The position numbers and the translations under genes were made by a program. Below, piece after piece: positions 26,380-35,031 of a stretch of 64,000 nt of DNA; position 1 is the stretch's first letter; each line of letters begins with the position of its first letter. The notes under the pieces were generated by a model. It was not told the origin of the DNA and ran no database searches. It worked only from the letters and a program-made list of their open reading frames with translations. Source of the stretch: Nocardia gamkensis NBRC 108242 (GTDB taxonomy: Bacteria > Actinomycetota > Actinomycetes > Mycobacteriales > Mycobacteriaceae); NCBI RefSeq assembly GCF_001612985.1, contig NZ_BDBM01000038.1:1-64000 (forward strand), written 5' to 3'.

Positions 26380-27269
26380 AGCGTTCGGAGGTCGACTATC
26401 CGGTCGAAGGAGATGATCACAGTGCATTCGGGGAAGGTGTGGAAGACGATCCGGTCGCAATCGACCTGAATGTCGATGCCGCCCTGCTGTTACAGCATCT
26501 GGTCGGGATCGAGTCCTATCCGCCGGTGTTGGCGCTCCTGCCGAATGTTTACCGCATCGAGGATCTGGATCGGGTGCATGCCGTAGTTACCGCGCAGCTC
26601 ACCGAAGTGGGCGTGCTCGAGGACGGACGCGTGCACCCGGTCGTCGAGCATTGGTTGCGGTGTCTGTACCGCCCGGACGTGGAAATGGCGGTACGGATCC
26701 TGGACACCGGTTTGGATGGCGAGCGGAAAGGAATGCTGCGGATGTCACTGGTGCGCACTGGCGAGACCCATGTGCTGGCGGTGCGCTCCGACGACCATGT
26801 CGTCATCCAGTCGGTGTTCCAGCAGGACGATCAGCTCGACATCTTGCCTGCTGCCGTCCTGGCCGCGCTCGGTCCGGCGCCGGTGTTGCAGTTCGAGCCG
26901 GTCGCCGCGACGGTGGAGCAATTCGGCGAGATTCCCGATGACCAGGACGAACGGCGGCGCGCCCTGGTAGAACTCGGGGCGGAACCGCATGCCGCCGCAG
27001 TACTGAGCCGGGTGCTGGACGAGGTGGTCCGCCGGGCTGAGGTGGTGATCATCGAGCACCACGACGGCAGCTCTGCGCAGGCCGTCTCCAGCGTGAACGT
27101 GGTGGATACGCTGTCAGGGCGATTCATCGTGACTCCGAGCGTCGCGATGGACGGACGGAAGTGGGCGAGATACGCCCCCGGCGACGATGCGGCCTTGCGG
27201 TCGGGCATCGGGGCGCTCATCGACCTGTTGCCGGGTCGAAGTTGGTTCGACACAAGCAGACTGAACTGA
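26376..27269 (+). CDS. espG: EspG-family chaperone for PE/PPE substrates
   Basis: A 297-residue cytosolic protein. The GTG start overlaps the PPE-like stop (GTGA). The pattern fits EspG: an N-terminal domain with VDAALLLQHLVGIESYPPVLAL, a central duplicated fold with VHPVVEHWLRCLYRPDVEMAVR, and the C-terminal hallmark RYAPGDDAALRSGIGALIDLLPGRSWF. EspG proteins bind the tips of PPE proteins in the cytosol, keep them soluble and direct them to their cognate ESX. Its direct coupling to the PPE-like gene indicates that this pair is its client. The next gene starts 34 bases later. Confidence 0.88.
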   Translation: MKRSEVDYPVEGDDHSAFGEGVEDDPVAIDLNVDAALLLQHLVGIESYPPVLALLPNVYRIEDLDRVHAVVTAQLTEVGVLEDGRVHPVVEHWLRCLYRPDVEMAVRILDTGLDGERKGMLRMSLVRTGETHVLAVRSDDHVVIQSVFQQDDQLDILPAAVLAALGPAPVLQFEPVAATVEQFGEIPDDQDERRRALVELGAEPHAAAVLSRVLDEVVRRAEVVIIEHHDGSSAQAVSSVNVVDTLSGRFIVTPSVAMDGRKWARYAPGDDAALRSGIGALIDLLPGRSWFDTSRLN

Positions 27270-27303
27270 ACGTCGGACCGTGGTTGTGGAGAGGACGACG
27301 GAG

Positions 27304-28884
27304 ATGAACCGAGCACCGAGCATCAACGGTCATTCGGCCGAATCCGCGCGCGCTCGCGGCGGTTATGACGCGTACTTCGCACCGACGAACGAGCTGACCG
27401 ACGCGGCCGTCGCGCCGGGTCCCGCCCCCGAGGCCCGGCAGGACGCCGAGAAGTTCTCCCACGCCGACCCCGTGATCGGTCCGCCGCGTGAGCCGCAGGC
27501 GTCCGCCGGGGAATCCGAACCCCGTCCTACGCAGCATGCGGCGGTGACGCCGCCACCGAGCGCGAGCACGCCGCCACGGCAGGCGAATGCGCAAATGGCG
27601 CAGCCGAGCACGCCGCCGCAGGCGAATGTGCCCCCACCGCAGCCGAGCGCGCCTCCACCGCCCGCGAGCACGCCTCCGCCGGACTACTCCGTAGCGCCTC
27701 CCGCGGCACCGCAGGCGGCGCAGAATCATTCGGCACACGAGCAGTCCGCCGAGCAGTACCGCGCGGAGCAGGCGGCCGCCCGGGTGTCTCAGGCAATCGC
27801 GCGGACCAATGCCGCATCCGCGAACGAGGAGTGGCAGTCCGGATCCGCGACGCCCTGGGTCCCCGAACGCGTCGACCACTCGGCGTACGAGCCGACCCCG
27901 CGGATCGAGGTGCTGCCCGCCGCGCTCAGCTCGATCGACCTGCTCGCCGACATCTCCGCCGCGAAGCGGGCGCAGCTGCGTTCCAGCTCCGGCATGCGCG
28001 GCGCGCTCAACAAGGTCGGCTTCAATCTGGGGCTTTCGCCGGCTGAGCAGCGCGCCGAGGACCGTAAGACGCGCATTCGGCGCCAGCTCACCACGACCTA
28101 TCAGATCGCGGTGATCAGCGTGAAGGGCGGCGTCGGGCGCACCACCACCGCGGCGACGCTCGGCTCGACCTTCGCGGGCCTGCGCCCGGACCGGGTGGTC
28201 GCGATCGATGCCAACCCGGACTTCGGGGATCTCTCCACCCGCACCTGCAGGCATCCGTACGGCCTGACCCTGCGCGATCTGGCGCAGGCACAGAACCTGG
28301 ACGCGTTCTCCGCGGTGCAGTCGTTCACCTCGATCAATTCTTCGGACCTCGCCGTGATCGCTTCGCCGTGGTCCACCGAGGCCACCGAGGCGCTGTCCGG
28401 CCGCGAATACAGCACCGCCGTGGAAACCCTGCGCAAGCACTTCAATCTGCTGGTGGTGGACTGCGGGACAGGCGTGCTCGATTCGGCGACGGCGACGGTG
28501 CTGCAAACCAGCGACGCCGTCGTGGTCGTCACCCCGGCCACCGTCGGCGGCGTGACCGGCGCTGTGGCCACCTTGAACTGGCTCAGTTCGCACGGCTTGC
28601 AACACCTGATCGCGAAGTCGATCGTCGGCATCGTGCATCACCAGCCGTTGAAGCCGACCGTCGACGTGGACGCGATCGAGAAGCTGTTCGAAACCGCGCA
28701 GCGCCCCACCTGCGTGCTGCCCTACGACGCGCATCTGGCCGAAGGCGGCGAGATCGACCTGCGGCTGTTGGAGAAGGAGACCGTGCTCGCGTTCGAGGAG
28801 CTGGCCGCCTGGCTGGCCGATGGATTCCCCGGATACCTCTCCAGTGGCGCCGACAACCACGGTGACCGCGGAGGGTGGCGATGA
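27304..28884 (+). CDS. MinD/EspI-like ATPase with proline-rich N-terminus
   Basis: A 526-residue protein; ATG 27304 follows GGAGAGGACGACGGAG. Residues 1-180 are Pro/Ala/Gln-rich and disordered. Residues about 195-255 form a basic helical linker. Residues 265-525 are a MinD/ParA-like domain. The deviant Walker A is VKGGVGRTTTAA: signature Lys274 is present, but the second P-loop Lys is Arg279. Switch motifs AIDANPDFGDLS and LLVVDCGTGVLDS follow. EspI-like proteins sit between EspG and EccD in several ESX loci and may regulate secretion in response to ATP. The Arg in the P-loop could weaken ATP hydrolysis. Its TGA overlaps a 17-codon mini-cistron leading into eccD. Confidence 0.88.
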   Translation: MNRAPSINGHSAESARARGGYDAYFAPTNELTDAAVAPGPAPEARQDAEKFSHADPVIGPPREPQASAGESEPRPTQHAAVTPPPSASTPPRQANAQMAQPSTPPQANVPPPQPSAPPPPASTPPPDYSVAPPAAPQAAQNHSAHEQSAEQYRAEQAAARVSQAIARTNAASANEEWQSGSATPWVPERVDHSAYEPTPRIEVLPAALSSIDLLADISAAKRAQLRSSSGMRGALNKVGFNLGLSPAEQRAEDRKTRIRRQLTTTYQIAVISVKGGVGRTTTAATLGSTFAGLRPDRVVAIDANPDFGDLSTRTCRHPYGLTLRDLAQAQNLDAFSAVQSFTSINSSDLAVIASPWSTEATEALSGREYSTAVETLRKHFNLLVVDCGTGVLDSATATVLQTSDAVVVVTPATVGGVTGAVATLNWLSSHGLQHLIAKSIVGIVHHQPLKPTVDVDAIEKLFETAQRPTCVLPYDAHLAEGGEIDLRLLEKETVLAFEELAAWLADGFPGYLSSGADNHGDRGGWR

Positions 28885-28934
28885 GCGAGCCGAGCGTCAG
28901 CGAGGCGGAGGCAGTCAGCGAGGCGGAGGCATGA
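28881..28934 (+). CDS. 17-codon coupling mini-cistron
   Basis: An ATG at 28881 overlaps the TGA of the MinD-like gene (ATGA), and the frame's own TGA overlaps the ATG of eccD (28931, ATGA). The peptide is Ser/Glu/Ala-rich and starts MSEPSVSEAEA. It includes the two copies of the 18-bp repeat at 28896-28931. It probably relays ribosomes from the MinD-like gene into eccD. Confidence 0.4.
   Translation: MSEPSVSEAEAVSEAEA
28896..28931 (+). repeat. 18-bp tandem direct repeat, two copies
   Basis: GTCAGCGAGGCGGAGGCA occurs twice back to back (28896-28913 and 28914-28931). The second copy supplies the Shine-Dalgarno-like GGCGGAGG just before the eccD ATG. The copies are identical, so the duplication looks recent or maintained by slippage. 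A whole number of codons (six) is added, which keeps the mini-cistron frame. Confidence 0.85.
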
Positions 28935-30454
28935 GCACTGCCGTCGCGCCCGCGCCTGCCGGGACGCAGCCGTCGGCGGAGGTCGCACGGGCGCGGATCG
29001 CAGTGATGGTCTCCACGTATCAGGTCGATGTGGTGGTGCCGACCAAGTTCACCATCGAGACGTTCATCGATGACCTGCTGGTCGTACTGGCCTCGGCCAT
29101 CGATGACGAGAGCGTCGATTTCACCCCGCCGCAGGGCCAGTGGAGCCTGGCCCGCCCGGGCGAGGCGCCGATTCCGCGCTGGCGCAGCCTCGCCGACCAC
29201 GACGTCACCGACGGCACCGTGCTGATGCTGTCGGTCGTCGAATCGGCGGAGGTCTTCACGCCGGTGGTCGAGGACATCACCGACGCGCTCGCCCTGATCA
29301 ACGAGCGCGAGTTCGCCGAGTTCGACTCGAACACCGCCGCCATCGTCGGGCTGACCGTCCTCGGCATCGGCGCCTCGGCGGTGGCCGCCATGCTGACCTG
29401 GTCGTGGACGATGACCGGTTCGACCTTGTGGTGCGGACTGCCCGCCCTGCTGCTCGGCGGGCTTTGCTGGGCAGCCGCCGCGCAGGCCCATCGGCGCGAT
29501 GCCGCGGCGAAGCTCCCCCTCGGCTTGACGTTGACCGCGACGCCGCTGCTGTTCGCCGGAGGCGCGATGCTGGTGCCGCCCCCCTACGACCAGCCCGGCC
29601 CGCTCACCGCGGCCAATCTGGCGGCCGGAGCGGTGGTCGCGGCGGTAGCCGCCGCCACCATGATGCGGTTGAGCAAGATGGGCATCGCCACCCTGATGGC
29701 GGTGACGGTGCTCGGCATCATGCTCACCATCGCGGCGTTGCCGGTGACCTACGCGGATCTGTCCGTCGGGCAGGTCGCGGGCGGCACGGTGTTCGTCGCG
29801 ATCGTGCTGCTGACCGCGGCGCCGCGCTTGGCCGTGGTCATCGCCCGCATCCGGCCGCCGGATCTGCCGGACCCGGGCAACGAGGTCTCGCCGACCACGC
29901 TGACCGATATCTTCGACGCGGAGACGGTGCGCGAAGGCGACGAGCACACCGCGGTCGGTGAGCAGCAGCGCAACGCCGCCGAGGCAGGTATCGAGGGCCG
30001 CGCCCGACTGGCGGTGACCAGCCTGCGCGGTCTGATGGCCGCGATCTCCACCGTGCTCGCGGTCGCCGCGGTGATCGCGGCCGCGGCCAGTCCGGGCGGC
30101 ATCCGGGAGATCGTCATGGCCGCCGCGATCGGCGGCCTGCTCGCGATGCGCGCACGCTGGCACCCGGATCGGGTGCAGGCGATCGCGCTGGTCGCCGGAT
30201 CCGTGGTCACCGTCTGCGGCGTCGGCTTCGTCCTGGTGGGCGCGTACGAGAGCCCGGCCGCGCGTCTCGTGGTCGGTCTCGCGGTGGCGTCGGCGGCTTG
30301 TCTCGCCTGCGTCGCGGCGCTGCGGCTGCCGGGCAAACGGCTGTCGCCGGTCACCCGCCGTGTCATCGACCTGGTGGAATACGCGCTGATCCTGGTGGTT
30401 CCGGTGATCGCCTTCTGGATCATGGGCGTCTACACCGCGATGCGAGGGATCTGA
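28931..30454 (+). CDS. eccD: EccD, multi-pass ESX membrane channel protein
   Basis: A 507-residue protein; ATG 28931 overlaps the mini-cistron stop and gives the usual EccD N-terminus. Residues about 20-105 form a ubiquitin-like cytosolic domain (RARIAVMVSTYQVDVVVPTKFTIETFI, then TLAD/V-rich strands). From about residue 135 to the end come around eleven hydrophobic membrane segments, broken by one longer loop near 330-360. EccD dimers form the membrane vestibule of the ESX complex. The stop overlaps mycP (ATGA), and together with eccE the three genes form a coupled block. Nothing unusual was noted. Confidence 0.94.
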   Translation: MSTAVAPAPAGTQPSAEVARARIAVMVSTYQVDVVVPTKFTIETFIDDLLVVLASAIDDESVDFTPPQGQWSLARPGEAPIPRWRSLADHDVTDGTVLMLSVVESAEVFTPVVEDITDALALINEREFAEFDSNTAAIVGLTVLGIGASAVAAMLTWSWTMTGSTLWCGLPALLLGGLCWAAAAQAHRRDAAAKLPLGLTLTATPLLFAGGAMLVPPPYDQPGPLTAANLAAGAVVAAVAAATMMRLSKMGIATLMAVTVLGIMLTIAALPVTYADLSVGQVAGGTVFVAIVLLTAAPRLAVVIARIRPPDLPDPGNEVSPTTLTDIFDAETVREGDEHTAVGEQQRNAAEAGIEGRARLAVTSLRGLMAAISTVLAVAAVIAAAASPGGIREIVMAAAIGGLLAMRARWHPDRVQAIALVAGSVVTVCGVGFVLVGAYESPAARLVVGLAVASAACLACVAALRLPGKRLSPVTRRVIDLVEYALILVVPVIAFWIMGVYTAMRGI

Positions 30455-31812
30455 TGAAGGTCGGCAGTGCCGCTGTGGCGGTTCTCGCCGGGGTGATGCT
30501 GGCCGTCCCCGCCGCTCCCGCGGTGGCGCTGGAGCCGCCCCAGGTCGTGGTCGGCGCGCCGCCCGCGGACGACCCGCCGGGGCCCGAGCAGCCGATGAAG
30601 CAGGACAAGGGCTGCCTGGCCGCGGGTGCGCTGCCCGACAGCGACCTCACCCGCACTCCGCCCGCGGAACTCGCGCTGGATCTGCGCCGCGCCAAGGCGC
30701 TGAGCCGGGGCGCGGGAGTGACCGTCGCCGTCATCGACACGGGAGTGCAGCCGCACCCGCGCCTGCCCAACCTGGTCGGCGGGGGCGATTATCTCGCCGC
30801 GGGTGGCGACGGACTGTCCGACTGCGACGCGCACGGCACGCTGGTCGCCGGAATCATCGGGGCCACTCCCGATCCAGGAGATGGATTTACCGGCGTGGCG
30901 CCGGAAGCCCGGATCATCTCCATCCGAACCCGCTCCGGTGCGTTCAGTCCCGAACGGCCGAGCTCTGATCCGAGCCAGCGGACCGCCATCGAGATCCGGA
31001 CGCTGGCCCGGGCGATCACGCGCGCCGCGAACCAAGGCGCCGGTGTGATCACCGTGTCGCTGCCCGTCTGCCTCCCGGTGGACGCTCAGGTGGACCAGTC
31101 CATGCTGTCGGCGGCCATCGGCCATGCCGTCCATGTGCGCGGCGCGCTCATCGTGGCGGGCGCGGGCAACGCCGGGGGCGGAGCCAATTGCGCGCAGAAT
31201 CCGGATATCGACCCGACGCGGCCCGCGGACCCGCGGAACTGGCGCGACGTGAAGACCATTTCCACGCCCGGCTGGTTCGGCGCCGACGTGCTCACCGTGG
31301 GATTCACCACCGCGACCGGCGCCCCGATGCAGGATTCGCTCACCGGGCCGTGGGTTTCGGTCGCCGCCCCCGGCACCGGCATCGAATCGCTCGGCCCCAG
31401 TGGCGGTGGCCTGATCAACGGCGTCGGTGAACCGGACAAACTCGTGCCGGTCGGCGGCGCGTCGTTCGCCGCGGCCTACGTCAGCGGTGTGGCCGCGCTG
31501 CTGCGGTCGCGCTTCCCCAACGAGACTCCGCGCGAGATCGCCGCCCGCCTGCAAGCCAGCGCGCACGCGCCGGCGCGCGGCATCGACAACGTGGTGGGCG
31601 CGGGCGTGATCGACCCGCTCGCCGCCCTGAGCTACCGCACTCCGCCGCAGCAGCCCACGGGCCTGTTCCGGTCCGCGGAACTGCCCGTGCCCCCTCCACC
31701 GCGCCCGAAGGATCTGCGGCCCGCGATCACCGCGAGCGTGGTCATCCTCGCCGCGGTGCTGCTCGGCCTCGTCGGCAGTCACATGAACTCCGTGATGCGG
31801 AGGCGCCGGTGA
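30454..31812 (+). CDS. mycP: MycP, mycosin subtilisin-like serine protease
   Basis: A 452-residue protein whose ATG overlaps the eccD stop. It has an N-terminal signal peptide (to about residue 25), a short propeptide-like stretch with Cys54, a subtilase domain and a C-terminal membrane helix at about 424-445 followed by basic residues. The catalytic triad is Asp95 (VIDTGV), His127 (DAHGT) and Ser337 (GGASFAAAYVSG); the oxyanion Asn239 lies in GAGNAG. Mycosins are membrane-anchored and face the periplasm, where they stabilise the ESX complex and can process substrates. All key residues are present. The GTGA junction with eccE is tightly coupled. Confidence 0.96.
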   Translation: MKVGSAAVAVLAGVMLAVPAAPAVALEPPQVVVGAPPADDPPGPEQPMKQDKGCLAAGALPDSDLTRTPPAELALDLRRAKALSRGAGVTVAVIDTGVQPHPRLPNLVGGGDYLAAGGDGLSDCDAHGTLVAGIIGATPDPGDGFTGVAPEARIISIRTRSGAFSPERPSSDPSQRTAIEIRTLARAITRAANQGAGVITVSLPVCLPVDAQVDQSMLSAAIGHAVHVRGALIVAGAGNAGGGANCAQNPDIDPTRPADPRNWRDVKTISTPGWFGADVLTVGFTTATGAPMQDSLTGPWVSVAAPGTGIESLGPSGGGLINGVGEPDKLVPVGGASFAAAYVSGVAALLRSRFPNETPREIAARLQASAHAPARGIDNVVGAGVIDPLAALSYRTPPQQPTGLFRSAELPVPPPPRPKDLRPAITASVVILAAVLLGLVGSHMNSVMRRRR

Positions 31813-33530
31813 GTTTTCCGAGCGTACGGGTCGCCGGCGTCGAGCGTGGTCCGTTCGCCGCCTTCGTGTTCGTCGGCAGCCCGCTCCTGGTCGGGCTGTC
31901 GGCCAAGACGCCGTGGTGGGTGAGCGCGGTGGTGGTCACGGTCCTGGTCGTGACGGTGACCGTCCGGGTCAACGAACGGACCCCTGTTCGCTGGCTGCTC
32001 GACTGGGCGGCCTACCGGAAAGGCCGGACCGCCCGGGCGCGTGAACGCACGCAGGTCGCCGGGATCCGGGACGTGCAGGTGGCCGCCGGCGTGTGCGGCG
32101 TCAACGAGGCGGGCAGCACGCTGATCGCGATGATCCAGCTCGCGCCGAATCTCGACCTGCCCACCGTCATCGCCGAGCGAACCCTGTACACCGAGGACAC
32201 CATCTCGGTCGACATGCTGTTCCCGATGCTGGATCAGTTCGGCATCGCGGTGGACATCGACATCGTCACCACCGGGCAGCGGGTCCGCTCCACCGGCAGC
32301 TACAGCATGCTCTACGACCAGCTGATCGGGACCCACCCGGTGGTCGGGGACCGGCTCACCTGGCTGGTTGTCCGGCTCGATCAGGAACGCAACCTGGCGG
32401 CGCTGAGCAAGCGCGGTCCGTGCGCGGTGGTCGCCCCCAAAGCGCTGGCCAGCGCCACGCACCGGATCGCGAGCCGCCTGCGCGAGCGGGGTATCGCCGC
32501 GCACGCGCTGCCCGCCGCGGCCTTGCGGGACGCGACGCGCCTGCTGCACGCCGGCGTCGAACTGTCCGACCTCCGGGAAACATGGAGCAATCTGGAGTCG
32601 TCGGTGCCGGGCCGTTGTGTGACGAGCTTCCTGATCGACTGGACCCGGCTGGGCGGGGAGACCCTCGACGACTGCTGGACCTGGAACCGCGGCCGCACCA
32701 CTCTCGTGGTGAGCTTGACCGACGACACCGGGGGGCCGCGCGCCATCGTCCGGTTCATCGGCCCTGCGGTCACCACCGAGCCGCCGGACTATCTGCGGCT
32801 ACTGCGCGGCGACCAGTCCAACGCCCTACTGGCGTCGTTGCCGACCGGCTCCTCCATCCGAGCGCTGCGCGGCTTCGAGTCCGGCGCCGACATCGCACCG
32901 GAGGAACTCGTCGCCGATCTGGCCATCGCGATCGGCCCGAACGGGCAGATCCTCGGCGCGATCAGCGGCCAGCCGCGCCACACTCTCGCGCTGCCGCTGT
33001 TCGATCCGGCCCGGTTCAACCCGCGCAGGCGCACCATCGATGTGCACGCCAGGTTGCCCGTCGCCCAGCAGATCATCCTGCGGGCGATGGTGGTCGGCGC
33101 GGACGTGGAGATCCATTCGGCGCGTCCGGACAGCTGGCGCCAACTGGTGAGCGCGGTCGGCGATCCGCGGTCCATGCGCTTGGCCGATCCGGGTGACGGG
33201 CATACCGGCGCGCAAACCACCGAGGCGGAGACACCGGCCACCATCGCGGTCTTCGATCACCTGCCGCCGCGTGCGTCGAGCGCGCACACGACGGTCACCA
33301 TCAGCGAGCCCGGCGGTCCGCGCAGGCGTGCGGTCGATCTCGCGATCAACCAGGTCAGCGCGACCGCGGTGGACGTGAGCATTCCGATGCGCACGGTGCG
33401 TGTCGAGCTGATCGAGCCGAGAGGCGAAACACGATATTTCGAAACCGTCGACGGACCGCCCGCGCACAACGCGGGAGTATCGGGACCCGTGGTTGCACCT
33501 CCGCAACCCGGTGGCCGTCGCGTGAGCTGA
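31809..33530 (+). CDS. eccE: EccE, ESX membrane-complex component
   Basis: A 573-residue protein; the GTG start overlaps the mycP stop. Two transmembrane segments lie near the N-terminus (about 13-29 and 33-53), followed by a soluble domain of alternating helices and strands. The pattern VAGVCGVNEAGSTLIAMIQLAP and the later TTCLIDWTRLGG-like segment fit EccE. EccE sits on the periphery of the ESX membrane complex; its presence shows that this is not an ESX-4-type minimal system. The last 100 residues are less conserved-looking and Thr/Arg-rich. It closes the core operon; the regulator follows 16 bases later. Confidence 0.9.
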   Translation: MSFPSVRVAGVERGPFAAFVFVGSPLLVGLSAKTPWWVSAVVVTVLVVTVTVRVNERTPVRWLLDWAAYRKGRTARARERTQVAGIRDVQVAAGVCGVNEAGSTLIAMIQLAPNLDLPTVIAERTLYTEDTISVDMLFPMLDQFGIAVDIDIVTTGQRVRSTGSYSMLYDQLIGTHPVVGDRLTWLVVRLDQERNLAALSKRGPCAVVAPKALASATHRIASRLRERGIAAHALPAAALRDATRLLHAGVELSDLRETWSNLESSVPGRCVTSFLIDWTRLGGETLDDCWTWNRGRTTLVVSLTDDTGGPRAIVRFIGPAVTTEPPDYLRLLRGDQSNALLASLPTGSSIRALRGFESGADIAPEELVADLAIAIGPNGQILGAISGQPRHTLALPLFDPARFNPRRRTIDVHARLPVAQQIILRAMVVGADVEIHSARPDSWRQLVSAVGDPRSMRLADPGDGHTGAQTTEAETPATIAVFDHLPPRASSAHTTVTISEPGGPRRRAVDLAINQVSATAVDVSIPMRTVRVELIEPRGETRYFETVDGPPAHNAGVSGPVVAPPQPGGRRVS

Positions 33531-33546
33531 TGGGAGCGGTCGGTTA

Positions 33547-33900
33547 ATGTCTATCACCGTGGTAGCGGACACCCATTCCGATGGCGGCGATCTGATTCAT
33601 CAGGACGCCGGGGACGCGCTAACCCCCAGACAGGCCGCGGCGGCGATCTTCTCCAGCCGGTTGTCGGAGCTGATCGCCGAATCCGTGGTCTCGACCGAGG
33701 ACGGATCGACGCGGTCGCTGACGCTCTACTCGCTGGCGCAGCATCTGGAGTTGGCCTACCCGGACGTGCCGGTGTCGCAGTCCGGCCTGTACCGGCTGAT
33801 CCACGGTGACGCGATCCCGCGGCTGGATTTGGTGATCGCGCTGGCCCGGGTGTTCGACGTGCCGCCGGAGTACTTCGTGACCGAGGAGAAGAAGCGCTGA
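33547..33900 (+). CDS. XRE-type helix-turn-helix regulator (EspR-like position)
   Basis: A 117-residue protein starting 16 bases after eccE with a weak GGGAGCGG ribosome-binding site. Residues about 28-115 form an XRE-type DNA-binding domain: FSSRLSELIAESVVS, SLAQHLELAYPDVPVSQSGLYRLIHGDAIPRLDLVIALARVFDVPPEYF. The second helix-turn-helix (VSQSGLYRLIHG) and the terminal VPPEYF are typical of the family that includes mycobacterial EspR, the regulator of ESX-1 genes. Being last in the core operon, it could act on the motif A palindromes around the locus; this is inference. There is no effector domain. Confidence 0.85.
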   Translation: MSITVVADTHSDGGDLIHQDAGDALTPRQAAAAIFSSRLSELIAESVVSTEDGSTRSLTLYSLAQHLELAYPDVPVSQSGLYRLIHGDAIPRLDLVIALARVFDVPPEYFVTEEKKR

Positions 33901-33916
33901 CCCGACCGGTCGGCTG

Positions 33917-33932
33917 TTCTCTCCAGCGGGAA
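33917..33932. promoter_or_regulatory. degenerate motif A site
   Basis: TTCTCTCCAGCGGGAA: the right half GGGAA is intact and the left half has one change. It is 45 bases before the gene at 33978, whose -10-like TACGAT lies at 33965. Confidence 0.35.
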
Positions 33933-33956
33933 TAGCGCCGCCTCGGCGGCCGGTTC

Positions 33957-33977
33957 GGTCCGGATACGATCCGGACC
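33957..33977 (+). promoter_or_regulatory. 8-bp inverted repeat abutting a start codon, with TACGAT -10-like element
   Basis: GGTCCGGA-TACGA-TCCGGACC ends one base before the ATG at 33978. The centre contains TACGAT (33965-33970), a good -10 hexamer seven bases before the ATG, and no ribosome-binding site is present. The transcript is therefore probably leaderless, and the repeat may be an operator overlapping the -10. Confidence 0.45.
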
Positions 33978-35030
33978 ATGCCCGCCGAGGACCCGGGAGA
34001 TGTTTTTCTCCGTCATCGAGGTGCGGTCCTCGACGCCTTGCTCTCCGATTCTTCGTTCGGGTCTTCCGCCGCGCCGTCGACCGGTGGCATGGAGCTCAGC
34101 GGCAGTACCGAGCACAGCGACAGCGTCGACTTCTCCACCGCGTCGCTCGGGTTGCCCGACCTCGACTCGGAGCCGCAGCAGGTCGCGCCGCGGCGTCGGA
34201 CCGGTGACGGCCCGAAGGCGAGCGAGCGAATCCTCGCGCTGCTGAACGGGCAGGCACAGGAATCGGCTCCGGCGATGGAACTGGGGAACGACTACTCCTC
34301 GGTCGCCGCCCGGTCGAACGTGCAGGCCGAACCGGAACCGGAACCCTCGCGCGCATCCGCCGCACCGTCCGAGCGGCTCGCGCCGGTGCAGCAGATGGCC
34401 AGGGACGTGCTCGTCCAGCTGCGCAAACCCAGGGTCGCGCTGATCGTCGCCGCCGTGGTCGCCGTACTGCTGGTGCTGCTGCTGGTCACCACCGGCGGCC
34501 AGGAGAAGAACACGGCGAACGATCAGCTTCTGGTCGTCACACCGCCGCCGACCTCGGCGGCGCCCTCGACCTCGGCCGCGCCGCCTGCGAGTTCGATCAT
34601 CCAGCCGAAGTCCGCGACGTCGAAATGCCCGCCCGGCAGCACGTCGCCGATGGACGCTTTCGGCGGCCAGACGGGCAAGGCGTGGTCGTGCGTGCGCGCC
34701 TACAAGGTCGACGGCCAGGTCATCACCATCGACCTGGGCAAGACCTATCAGATCGACTCGATCGGCATCGTGCCCGGCTGGGATCACATCAGCGCCGACG
34801 GCACCGATCAGTGGGCGAAATACCGCACGGTGAGCCGGGTTTCGTACCAGTTCGACGACGGCAACAAGACCGTCTACACGCAGCCGACCCTAGATCAACG
34901 GACCTTGGTGGTGACCAAGACCGAGCCAACGGTGAGCGCCTCGAAGATCGTGCTGACCGTCCTGGAGTCCAAGGGCGATCCGTCGATCAACACCACCGCG
35001 ATCTCCTCCATCGTCATCACGGGGCGCTGA
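33978..35030 (+). CDS. single-pass membrane protein with discoidin-like external domain
   Basis: A 350-residue protein. Residues 1-145 are acidic, Ser/Pro-rich and cytosolic. One membrane helix lies at about 152-173. A Thr/Pro/Ser/Ala-rich stalk is followed, from about residue 213 to 350, by a domain beginning KCPPGSTSPMDAFGGQTGKAWSC and ending in beta-strands (ITIDLGKTYQIDSIGIVPGW). This pattern, 'I.IDLGK.Y.IDSIGI.PG', is that of an F5/8 type C (discoidin/galactose-binding) domain of the kind found in actinobacterial zinc-ribbon or NAD-glycohydrolase-associated proteins. It pairs with the zinc-ribbon membrane gene one base later. A role in surface ligand binding is likely, but no ligand can be named. 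Confidence 0.75.
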   Translation: MPAEDPGDVFLRHRGAVLDALLSDSSFGSSAAPSTGGMELSGSTEHSDSVDFSTASLGLPDLDSEPQQVAPRRRTGDGPKASERILALLNGQAQESAPAMELGNDYSSVAARSNVQAEPEPEPSRASAAPSERLAPVQQMARDVLVQLRKPRVALIVAAVVAVLLVLLLVTTGGQEKNTANDQLLVVTPPPTSAAPSTSAAPPASSIIQPKSATSKCPPGSTSPMDAFGGQTGKAWSCVRAYKVDGQVITIDLGKTYQIDSIGIVPGWDHISADGTDQWAKYRTVSRVSYQFDDGNKTVYTQPTLDQRTLVVTKTEPTVSASKIVLTVLESKGDPSINTTAISSIVITGR

Positions 35031-35031
35031 A

